Shown piece by piece: positions 53,409-60,562 of a stretch of DNA of 64,000 nucleotides. This DNA is from Paenibacillus montaniterrae. GTDB lineage: Bacteria; Bacillota; Bacilli; Paenibacillales; Paenibacillaceae. The stretch spans positions 186,001-250,000 of the forward strand of contig NZ_BOSE01000003.1 in NCBI RefSeq assembly GCF_018403185.1. The letters are read 5' to 3'. The notes under the pieces are model-generated. The model was not told where the DNA came from, searched no databases, and worked only from the letters and a program-made list of their open reading frames with translations. Each line of letters starts with the position of its first letter. Positions within the stretch are counted from its first letter, which is position 1. Made by a program: the position numbers and the translations under genes.

Positions 53409-54248
53409 TCAAGTGTTCAATCCGACCCAGTGCAAACTTTTATCATACAATTTTTGCTGCAGCTCAGAGTGATAAGAGATTGGAACCGTACGTGTTGCTT
53501 TCTTGTCTGAATAATACTTTCCGGTAACCTGCTCCACTTCGGGGGACGTAGCCAGGTACAACGATGTAACAGCTCCTTGCTCTGGCGAACGCATGAATAG
53601 CTTGGCTAGCGGCTTTAAAAAATTCGGTGCAAATTTTGTAGCTTGCGGCGTATAGATTACTCCGGGATGAAGGGCGTTCACTGTAATGTTGCTGTCATTA
53701 AGCTGGTCGGCCATATAGTAGGTCATCATAAGCAGCGCTGTTTTCGCTTTCCCATATGCATCCATACTGGAATATCCGCTAGCTTTCGGTTGGCCAAGCT
53801 CATGCCAATCAAGCTGTTTGGCTTGTACTCTGGAAGCGACATTTACAATTCGTCCTGTTTCTGCGGCTCTCATGGCATCAAGCAGCAAATGGGTTAGCAG
53901 AAACGGAGCTAAATAATTTAAAGCAAAGGTCATCTCAAAGCCGTCAACGCTTGTTTCTTGCTTGGGAAATAGTCCTCCCGCATTATTAATAAGCACGTCC
54001 AGTTTATTGTAGCGCTCGTTAAATTGTTCAGCCAAATGCCGAATATCTTGCAAGGAAGATAGATCAGCAGTAAGAAGCTCGACGGTTGAATTTCCAGTGT
54101 CTGCCTTAATTTTATGAACCGCTTCTTCTCCCCGCTGTACGTTGCGGCTAACGATAATGACATGCGCCCCTTGCCTAGCCAAACCGCTTGCGGTTGCAAA
54201 TCCAATTCCCGAATTAGCTCCGGTAATCAAGCATAATTTACTTTTCAT
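53409..54248 (-). CDS. Short-chain dehydrogenase/reductase, retinol-dehydrogenase-like
   Basis: A 279-residue SDR enzyme. ATG 54248 is chosen because AAGGGG lies about nine bases before it; the GTG at 54257 overlaps that site. Cofactor motif TGANSGIGFATA, NNAG (VLINNAGGLFP), and catalytic Tyr and Lys (SMDAYGKAK), then PGVI, all in place. The catalytic serine lies in VNVASRVQ. The N-terminal basic residue in VSRNVQRGEEAV suggests NADPH preference. Substrate unknown. It is a single leftward gene whose 3' end meets the AraC gene. Confidence 0.92.
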   Translation of the reverse strand: MKSKLCLITGANSGIGFATASGLARQGAHVIIVSRNVQRGEEAVHKIKADTGNSTVELLTADLSSLQDIRHLAEQFNERYNKLDVLINNAGGLFPKQETSVDGFEMTFALNYLAPFLLTHLLLDAMRAAETGRIVNVASRVQAKQLDWHELGQPKASGYSSMDAYGKAKTALLMMTYYMADQLNDSNITVNALHPGVIYTPQATKFAPNFLKPLAKLFMRSPEQGAVTSLYLATSPEVEQVTGKYYSDKKATRTVPISYHSELQQKLYDKSLHWVGLNT

Positions 54249-54374
54249 CTTATTCACCCCTTCTTTACATACTAATATTTTCAGCTTCTATCAGTTGCAT
54301 CATATGATTATCACATAATGTAGCATGCTTTCGAACAGTGCTCAAGGGCTAATCTGTAAAATAATAGATATTCT

Positions 54375-54393
54375 GCGCCAGCTTTCGCTTCGG
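54375..54393. repeat. Short copy of nicotianamine-synthase-like coding sequence
   Basis: The 19-bp GCGCCAGCTTTCGCTTCGG is identical to 56405-56423 inside the nicotianamine-synthase-like gene, and the match extends to about 24 of 25 bases (TATT before it with one mismatch). Both copies can be read as ILRQLSLR. This suggests a small duplicated fragment upstream of the Fic gene. Confidence 0.6.
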
Positions 54394-54500
54394 TTGATAG
54401 AGGATGTGAGCCATATTGGCGTTATCTTTTTTTGTGAAAATCACAATGGTTTGCGGCAAAATAGCGGCAATGGTATAATGTTATTGAGGAAGGTGATACG

Positions 54501-55622
54501 ATGTTTACACCGAAATATTCAATAACGGATACTATTGCCCATAGACTAATGGACATACAACGCGCCAGTGCAGTAGTGGATTTACTTCCATTACCTGCAT
54601 CAATCCTGGATCTTCTAAAGAAAGAATCGATGGAAAAGACGGTTATTCTTTCAACGAAGATTGAAGGGAATACGCTTGATGAAGCAACGAAGCGCAAAGC
54701 ATTATATCAAACCAGTAACGACAATGAAGAACAGGAAGTTTATAACTTGATGAAAGCTTTGGAATTTCTGGATGAAGCGGAAAGAAGGCAACTTCCGGTA
54801 ACTGAGGAGTTTATTAAGAAGCTGCATGCTATTATTAGAGTATCACACGGAAGAAGGCCGCGTATTAGTGAGTATCGTGAAGAGCAAAATCAAGCAGGAA
54901 GCCGCAATGCCTCCGGCTTTTATCTTCCACCAGAATGGAAAGATGTCCCTGAATTAATGGAAGACCTGGTTGCTTGGGTCAACTCACCGGAAACCTACTC
55001 GGTCCCAGTTCCGATTAAAGCGGGAATATTTATGTGGCAGTTTCTTACAATCCATCCATATATGGATGGAAATGGTCGAACTGCTCGAATGATCACAACA
55101 TATCTTTTACGCCGAGGCGGGTATGGGTTGAAAGGTTTATTTGTTTTAGAAAATTTCTACGACCGCAATTTGGCGGAATATTATCGCCGCCTGCAATTAG
55201 GTCTCCATCACAATTATTATTTTGGTCGAAATGAGGCTGTATTAACGCCGTGGCTGGAATTCTTTATTGATGGTCTGGCTGAGGTATTTGAAGAGGCAGC
55301 TGCCATCGTAACAGAAAAATCTGCCCAAATGACAAAAATTGAACCAGACCTGATTCGCAAGCTGGACCCGCAGCAACGAATGGTGTTCGCCCAACTGACA
55401 TTTAAACAAGATGTTCTGACGACAAGCGAAATGCGGGAGTTGCTTAGGCTATCGGACCGTTCGATAAGAGAAAAAGTAAGTCATTGGAGAGAAGAAGGAT
55501 TTATTGAGCCGCGCGATCAAGACGCCAAAAGAGTTCGTTCGATTAAACTATCAGCAGAATACGAGAAGCTGGCACAAGACATACGAAACGCGCCGGATAA
55601 ATTCGCTCACTTTCTTAAGTAA
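54501..55622 (+). CDS. Fic-family protein with self-inhibitory motif
   Basis: A 373-residue Fic protein, which transfers AMP (or removes it) from target proteins. The active motif HPYMDGNGRTARM is complete, with catalytic His and the P-loop arginine. An N-terminal inhibitory motif (S/T)xxxE(G/N) is present as STKIEGN near residue 55, so the protein is class II, self-inhibited. The C-terminal winged-helix region (TTSEMRELLRLSDRSIREKV) could bind DNA. No antitoxin-like partner gene is adjacent. AGGAAGGTGA precedes the ATG. Target proteins unknown. Confidence 0.92.
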   Translation: MFTPKYSITDTIAHRLMDIQRASAVVDLLPLPASILDLLKKESMEKTVILSTKIEGNTLDEATKRKALYQTSNDNEEQEVYNLMKALEFLDEAERRQLPVTEEFIKKLHAIIRVSHGRRPRISEYREEQNQAGSRNASGFYLPPEWKDVPELMEDLVAWVNSPETYSVPVPIKAGIFMWQFLTIHPYMDGNGRTARMITTYLLRRGGYGLKGLFVLENFYDRNLAEYYRRLQLGLHHNYYFGRNEAVLTPWLEFFIDGLAEVFEEAAAIVTEKSAQMTKIEPDLIRKLDPQQRMVFAQLTFKQDVLTTSEMRELLRLSDRSIREKVSHWREEGFIEPRDQDAKRVRSIKLSAEYEKLAQDIRNAPDKFAHFLK

Positions 55623-55659
55623 TAGATATTTTCTGCTTCCGCGTTATATCCCATTGCTT

Positions 55660-55700
55660 TTTAAGCCCGATTCTCTGAGCATGGAGAATCGGGCTTAAAA
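55660..55700. terminator. Bidirectional terminator between fic and a small ORF
   Basis: TTTTTAAGCCCGATTCTC and GAGAATCGGGCTTAAAA form a near-perfect hairpin with A/T runs on both sides. It terminates fic and, on the minus strand, the 44-codon ORF whose stop lies within it. Confidence 0.85.
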
Positions 55701-55829
55701 TCCTTCAAGTTTTACTTTACCAATAAACGAAACAACAGCAGTTACATAATAATTTTCGCTTTGCATAACCGGATCAATAGGCCCGCCGCAATTATATTCA
55801 ATCAATGCTAATAGAAGCTTCCTTTTCAT
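55695..55829 (-). CDS. Small ORF of 44 residues between fic and NAS-like gene
   Basis: Reads MKRKLLLALIEYNCGGPIDP, then VMQSENYYVTAVVSFIGKVK and LEGF before TAA. The translation signal is good: GAAGGAGAATGTAAA precedes the ATG, giving eight bases from GGAG, and the stop lies in a terminator hairpin. No family was recognised; it has no clear signal peptide or membrane helix. The full translation apparatus and matching terminator argue that it is expressed. It could also be a cropped remnant. Confidence 0.5.
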   Translation of the reverse strand: MKRKLLLALIEYNCGGPIDPVMQSENYYVTAVVSFIGKVKLEGF

Positions 55830-55874
55830 TTTACATTCTCCTTCAATGTGGATTACTAGAAGATGACCATCTTT

Positions 55875-55924
55875 ATCGTTGCTTTGTACTTCTCAGTGCA
55901 TCGTTGCTTTGTACTTCTCAATGC
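55875..55924. repeat. 25-bp tandem duplication upstream of NAS-like gene
   Basis: Two adjoining copies of ATCGTTGCTTTGTACTTCTC + (A)(G/A)TGC, differing at one base. A 25-bp unit would shift a reading frame, which supports the later start chosen for the NAS-like gene. Confidence 0.85.
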
Positions 55925-55997
55925 CTGTACGTCTATCTACGTGACGATTCGAATATATCTTGTAGTAGATGATGAGCATAAGGGAGGCGCTGAGTTT

Positions 55998-56897
55998 ATG
56001 GAGGTCGATTCTACCAGTTTCGTTATAGATACAGATGTAGAAGCAGACAATCTGCGAAGAATGGATATCGTTGAGGCTGTTATTGCGTTTATTCGTGAAG
56101 CTAATGAGCTTCTGCAGCAAGAAATAGATCTGTCGCCCGCCAATCAGCGGGTTGTGGACATCGTTAGCCGTTTATCTGCTCGGCTGCGAGCCGGTTACTT
56201 TCCAGAGGAAATTGAAGCTATCCTTGACAACGAATATATCCGAATGAATCTGCGAAGCTTGCAGCATAAGCTGTCGGAGGCCGAATGCTTGGCAGAGCTG
56301 GACGCATCCCGCCGTATTTGTCAGACAAATCAGGCTGTTATTGCTGACAGATTGCCTAACTGGAACATTTACATGGAGTTAGTCGGCAAAGAGCTGACTA
56401 TTTTGCGCCAGCTTTCGCTTCGGGATGGACGAGCAGATGAGGCTCCAATTGTATTTGTTGGCAGCGGCTCATTGCCGCTTAGCGCTATCATTTTGCATCT
56501 GTGCGGTAATGCGGAGGTGATTTGTGTTGAGCTTGATGCCGCTGCTTATAAGGCTTCACGCGCTTTGCTTAAATGCTTAGGCTTAAGCAACGAGATAACA
56601 GTCGTCATGATGGATGGAGCTGATTTTAATTATAGCTCGTATAAACGAATCTTTGTAGCCAGTCTTGTGCAAAACAAGGAGGCGGTGCTGGAGCAGATTA
56701 ATCGAACAGCTTCCGAGCCGTTAGTTGCGGTACGCACTGCTGAGGGGATAAAGCAGATGATGTACGAATCGATTGATGAAGCACGCTTGAATAGGCAGGG
56801 GTGGACAATTGCAGCACGAACGCGGCCCGATGATCAGCTTGTTATCAATTCGACGCTGTTTCTTAAGCGAGTCGCTTGTGGTGAAAGAGGGCACTGA
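55998..56897 (+). CDS. Nicotianamine-synthase-like aminocarboxypropyl transferase
   Basis: A 299-residue member of the nicotianamine synthase family (CntL-like), which transfers aminobutyrate units from SAM to build metal-binding metallophores. Start chosen at ATG 55998 after AAGGGAGG; an in-frame ATG at 55863 would add a poorly conserved region crossing a 25-bp duplication. The SAM site is visible in IVFVGSGSLPLSAIILHLCG and VICVELDAAAYKASRALLKC, followed by MMDGADFNYSSYKRIFVASL and VRTAEGIKQMMYESID. Bacterial relatives pair with an opine dehydrogenase (CntM) and a CntABCDF importer; none is present in the window. A partner elsewhere or another product is possible. Directly followed by a mobile element. 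Confidence 0.85.
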   Translation: MEVDSTSFVIDTDVEADNLRRMDIVEAVIAFIREANELLQQEIDLSPANQRVVDIVSRLSARLRAGYFPEEIEAILDNEYIRMNLRSLQHKLSEAECLAELDASRRICQTNQAVIADRLPNWNIYMELVGKELTILRQLSLRDGRADEAPIVFVGSGSLPLSAIILHLCGNAEVICVELDAAAYKASRALLKCLGLSNEITVVMMDGADFNYSSYKRIFVASLVQNKEAVLEQINRTASEPLVAVRTAEGIKQMMYESIDEARLNRQGWTIAARTRPDDQLVINSTLFLKRVACGERGH

Positions 56898-56925
56898 GCT
56901 GGTTACCTGACACTCCCACAGCAAC

Positions 56926-57000
56926 GGGGGCTGTCCGAAAAGTAAGGCTGAAAGGCAAGCTAAAAGATGACTAGTCGCTAAGGAAGCTGGGTAACGTTAT
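56926..57000. repeat. Left arm of a split inverted repeat at the IS110 insertion
   Basis: GGGGCTGTCCGAAAAGTAAGG through CTGGGTAACGTTAT. Its reverse complement resembles the segment at 58715-58780, and its outer part resembles the palindromic repeat at 27036. It most likely was one hairpin before the IS inserted near AACGTT. Confidence 0.6.
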
Positions 57001-57099
57001 TTGTACGAAAATACCACTCCTAGTACGAAAGAAGGCGCAAAAAGGCCCCCTATGCTGGATAATTTCTTTTTGTTAAAATTATCCTCTAAGTTTGGTCAG

Positions 57100-58323
57100 T
57101 TATTGTATGAGTTGAACGTTGTAGCCTAATTGCTCGATTCGCTTGATCAGGGTGTTCACATTGGGTTCCTTTTTCTTGCGTACAAATCTGTCGCCCATCT
57201 CTTGGTAAGGTGTACCCGTTTGCAGCATGTGGTAAGCAATTCGGATAATCAAATGGCTGACGGCGCCTACTGCTTTTTTGTGTCCCTGTCGTTTAAGCAC
57301 GCTGCGATAGAAATTGCCTAATCGCGTATCTTTGCTTCGAATCGATGCATTCGCGGCTTGATTTAAGGCTGTTTTCAAATAGTTGTTGCCTTTACCTGTC
57401 CCGGTCTTCTTTTTTTTCCCTGCACTTTCGTTTTGCCCTGGACTGACCGTCGCCCAAGAGGCTAAATGATGTTCAGTTTCGAACGCCGACATGTCAGGAC
57501 CGATCTCCGCCAGAATGTCCGCCGCGCCATCCTGATTGATGCCGGGGATCGTGTCCAACAATTCGAGTTCATGTTGATACGGTTGTAAGATGAGTTGGAT
57601 TTCCTGTTCCAACTCTGCGATCTCTTCTTTAAGAAAATCGTAATGCTTCATAATCCGAGCTAGCATCTTACGATGATGCTTGTTCACCCGACCGTTCATC
57701 GCTTCTACAAGCTGAGGCACTTTTTTCTTCAATTTCCCTTTTGCGATCTCTCGGACCTGCTCTTCGGTCAGTACCTCTCCGTTGATCAGCTTTTCAAGCA
57801 ATGCGCGTCCGGAAACGCCGAATAAGTCCGTCACATAGGTCGTTAGCTTGATATTGGCATCTTGCAGCACCTTGTGGACCCGATTTTTTTCCGAAGTCAG
57901 CATCTGAACCAACTTCCGCCGGCGCCGCGTTAAATCCCGCGCTTCGCGAATATCTCGCGGGGGAACGAGACTGGCGGGGATCATGCCGCAACGCATCAAC
58001 CGACAGATCCATTCCGCATCCTTCACATCGGTTTTGCGGCCCGGAATATTCTTGATTCGCTGCGCGTTGCCGAGCGTGATACGAAACTCCTGCTCCAGGA
58101 CGTTCCAAACCGGTTTCCAGTAGACGCCGGTGCTTTCCATGGCGACATCCATGCACGCGCGCTCTGTAAGCCAGTCGGCAAGCTCCAGTAGTCCCTTCGT
58201 CGTCGTGGAGAAGGTTTGGATCTCCTTCTTGGGTCTCTGATCGAGCGGACCATACATCACACAAGCGACGACCGTCTCCTGATGAACATCCAGACCTGCA
58301 CAACGTTCCATAATAGGTTCCAT
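57100..58323 (-). CDS. IS110-family transposase
   Basis: A 407-residue DEDD recombinase. ATG 58323 follows AAAGGAG by nine bases; the frame is open further upstream but that part has no homology. RuvC-like residues: Asp in CAGLDVHQETV, Glu in VAMESTGVYW, and DVKDAEWICR (Asp pair). The C-terminal domain contains IPGINQDGAADILAEIGPDM and the catalytic serine region ASWATVSPGQNESAGKKKK. Length is standard and the frame intact, so the element may be active. These enzymes are guided by a bridge RNA encoded in the element's noncoding end. Confidence 0.93.
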   Translation of the reverse strand: MEPIMERCAGLDVHQETVVACVMYGPLDQRPKKEIQTFSTTTKGLLELADWLTERACMDVAMESTGVYWKPVWNVLEQEFRITLGNAQRIKNIPGRKTDVKDAEWICRLMRCGMIPASLVPPRDIREARDLTRRRRKLVQMLTSEKNRVHKVLQDANIKLTTYVTDLFGVSGRALLEKLINGEVLTEEQVREIAKGKLKKKVPQLVEAMNGRVNKHHRKMLARIMKHYDFLKEEIAELEQEIQLILQPYQHELELLDTIPGINQDGAADILAEIGPDMSAFETEHHLASWATVSPGQNESAGKKKKTGTGKGNNYLKTALNQAANASIRSKDTRLGNFYRSVLKRQGHKKAVGAVSHLIIRIAYHMLQTGTPYQEMGDRFVRKKKEPNVNTLIKRIEQLGYNVQLIQ

Positions 58324-58714
58324 AAACACCATCTCCTTTCGCAACAGATCATGCAACTGGTAAAAGAAACGTATATTTGTACGCGAACCAATGGTTAAAG
58401 CAACCAAGGGTATCACACGGCGGTGCACACAATTGCAGGAAGTCGGATTTGTGAACGGGCTCAAGGCACCAAAATAACGACGACTTTTGATCTGTTGAAA
58501 AGATTCTAAACGTAGAGCCAGAACGGCGACAACTGGTATTTTCATCCCTGGTGGTGGCTGCCAGGCCATGCAGGATTTGTGACAAATGAGGCCTTTCTCC
58601 ATTTTAATGAATATACAGCGTCTTAATAGACGGTTTATACTGTAGTGGATGCAGTTTTCCGTACTTAACGTTATGAATATTCTTTAAAATTTCCATTGAC
58701 TCCACTCTGATTAT
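58324..58714 (-). other. IS110 5' noncoding region, possible bridge-RNA source
   Basis: About 390 bp between the transposase start and the right junction with no good gene. IS110-group elements encode a guide (bridge) RNA here. A 9-bp TAACGTTAT at 58666-58674 matches the left target sequence (56992-57000) and could be a target-guide loop. No RNA boundary or fold was determined. The transposase frame runs open through 58602 without a start signal, which is taken as noncoding. Confidence 0.45.
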
Positions 58715-58780
58715 TTAACGTTACCCAGATTCTTTAGACCTTCACTTTAACTTGCTTAGAGGCTTACAGGACAATTCCCC
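58715..58780. repeat. Right arm of the split inverted repeat
   Basis: TAACGTTACCCAG through AAGCTTG-type sequence to AATTCCCC; the reverse complement (GGGGAATTGTCCTGTAAGCC, then CTGGGTAACGTT) aligns with the left arm at 56926-57000. Confidence 0.6.
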
Positions 58781-58787
58781 TCATGTT

Positions 58788-60485
58788 TTATTCGTATGTC
58801 AACTGAGCGCTCAGCTTGATGCGCATCGTTTGTGGGCCTTTCGTATAGTCATAGCTGTAAATGTGCTCGATTTGTCCATTGGCGAAGCTTGTGCGAGCCT
58901 GTAGTCCATCATCATCAAGCGTTAGCGTTAAGCCCGGCAGCTTCCATACGCCTTGCTCATAGCTTGCTTGCTCAAGCTGCGGCCCGCTTATTTGGAAAAA
59001 CACCTCAAGATTATGATCGGCCGACAGCTGGACGGAAATGCTCATGTCCCGCTTATCGACAACCGCATCGTATAAAATGCCGCGATAATGCGTGCTCCAA
59101 TGTCCGCCCGGCTCGCGGCGCAGCAAGCGCAAATAATATTTTTCGCCGTGTTCATTTTGCCAATGAATTGTAGCGGGATGCAGCTGGCCGCTCGTATTTT
59201 GACTGCCAGATAGTGCTCCCAGCATCATATTCCTTTCGATCCATGAGCTCGCCTTGCACAAATGCCTTGTATTCCCGGGCTCATGCCGCTCGCAAAGCTC
59301 CTTGAACTGCTGCTTGACAAAGCGGTTTTCCGTATGAGACCTGAAGCTGTCGATCACATCCTCCGGAATGGCTACCTCCAGTAGAGCGATCAGCGTATCA
59401 TGCGAGGTTTCGCAGTTTTCTCCTGCCAAATGCACATAGTCCTCGCCCAATGCCAAATATAAAAACACACCAATCGAGCTGTGCTCGACAAGCTCCATTT
59501 CATAAGCGCGCGAGAAGGGACCGGCCATATTTTCCATATTGGCATTGTAGTACTGGGCAATCGTGCGCCACAGCTGCGCTTCGACCTCTTCGCCAAACTG
59601 CTTCATTTCCTGAAGCTTGCTGAACTTGCGAATCAGGCCAAGCACGCTTAAATCAACGCCATAATAGGTGGCGGAGTTGAACTCTGCGAAGGTGCCAAAT
59701 TCACGGAAATCTTGCAAAAACGCCTCCATCTCGCGCTTCGCATGCTCAATCCACTGCTCGTGTTGATAACGATCGGCGAAGTAGTCGGCAATAAATAAAT
59801 GCATCAGCTCGATATTGGTGTTCATCGGAATCGCATCGGACAAGCGTCTGTCGATCGAGCCTTGCACAGTTCTTTTCATCGCCTGATCAATACGGGCGAC
59901 AAGCTCGGCAGGCAGCTTCGCCTCGAACAGCTCGAGGACGACAGCAAAGGTGCTGGCAATAAATTCGCGCCAGTTGGGATCATAGCTTTTCCAAACCGGA
60001 GGGATAACCTGATCAAACACCTTCGTTAATTTTGCCCGTATTGCTCTGCGTTCTTGATCAGAGGCAGCGGCATACTCGTCTTGCTTCAGCCATGCTCTAG
60101 TGAATTTGTCAAAGGTATCGTTAAGGAAGTAGGTCACACCGCTTCCAAATTTTTTCCACGGATAATTTCCGCTTGGCGGCAATGCAGCCTGCGGCGATGT
60201 CCGAAAGGTGCCGTAGTAAATTTCCTCGGGATCGACAAACTGCAGCTCCAGCACGGCGTCGATGAGCTGGCATGCCCGCTCAAGATCGCCTGGCTCGTCG
60301 CGCAGCAGCAGTCCAAGCGCGTAGTGGGCGCTGCCTCTTGTGGAATGGACTTCCTCGTCTGTTTCGCGGTTGCTGCCGCTGCCGATTAATTGCATCACCG
60401 GATCATACAGCCGATCCAAGCCGCTCATCGCTTGCTTGAGCACGTAGCGTTGCTGCTCATTTAGTTGCTCGATCGTTATAGACAT
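58788..60485 (-). CDS. Unrecognised 565-residue protein, possibly an alpha/alpha-toroid sugar enzyme
   Basis: Not assigned to a family. No signal peptide. The first 400 residues are helix-rich with regularly spaced aromatic segments (SGNYPWKKFGSGVTYFLNDT, DPNWREFIASTFAVVLELFE, FAEFNSATYYGVDLSVLGLI), the pattern of (alpha/alpha)6 barrel lyases and hydrolases. The last 150 residues look like beta strands (IHWQNEHGEKYYLRLLRREP, LEVFFQISGPQLEQA), as in the C-terminal sandwich of such enzymes. It lies 77 bp downstream of a GH105 gene in the same direction, so a role in uronic-acid polysaccharide breakdown is plausible. AAAGGAG precedes the ATG. Confidence 0.65.
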   Translation of the reverse strand: MSITIEQLNEQQRYVLKQAMSGLDRLYDPVMQLIGSGSNRETDEEVHSTRGSAHYALGLLLRDEPGDLERACQLIDAVLELQFVDPEEIYYGTFRTSPQAALPPSGNYPWKKFGSGVTYFLNDTFDKFTRAWLKQDEYAAASDQERRAIRAKLTKVFDQVIPPVWKSYDPNWREFIASTFAVVLELFEAKLPAELVARIDQAMKRTVQGSIDRRLSDAIPMNTNIELMHLFIADYFADRYQHEQWIEHAKREMEAFLQDFREFGTFAEFNSATYYGVDLSVLGLIRKFSKLQEMKQFGEEVEAQLWRTIAQYYNANMENMAGPFSRAYEMELVEHSSIGVFLYLALGEDYVHLAGENCETSHDTLIALLEVAIPEDVIDSFRSHTENRFVKQQFKELCERHEPGNTRHLCKASSWIERNMMLGALSGSQNTSGQLHPATIHWQNEHGEKYYLRLLRREPGGHWSTHYRGILYDAVVDKRDMSISVQLSADHNLEVFFQISGPQLEQASYEQGVWKLPGLTLTLDDDGLQARTSFANGQIEHIYSYDYTKGPQTMRIKLSAQLTYE

Positions 60486-60562
60486 AGTCTCAAATTCTCC
60501 TTTACAACAGTAGAATAATAAGCTAATATCCAGCAGCGTGCTGGCTGTGGATGCTGCTTGCG

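Larger units (their letters stand above)
57001..58714 (-). mobile_element. IS110-family insertion sequence
   Basis: Approximate bounds from the flanking repeat arms; exact ends are not defined because IS110 elements lack terminal inverted repeats and target duplications of normal type. It contains a leftward transposase (57100-58323), a small terminator-like hairpin (57057-57084, GGATAATTT/AAATTATCC), and about 390 bp of noncoding DNA on the 5' side of the gene. The 5' noncoding length fits the IS110 group rather than IS1111. TAACGTTA occurs at both junctions (56992 and 58716). Confidence 0.75.

Noticed and set aside
54325..54525. A 66-codon frame upstream of fic containing ILRQLSLR
   Set aside because: Overlaps the fic start and has no ribosome site; kept only as a short repeat of the NAS-like gene.
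55863..55997. Upstream extension of the nicotianamine-synthase-like gene
   Set aside because: It crosses a 25-bp tandem duplication, lacks a ribosome site and shows no family similarity.
58324..58602. Upstream extension of the IS110 transposase frame
   Set aside because: The reading frame is open but has no homology, no ribosome site, and would cover the region expected to encode the bridge RNA.
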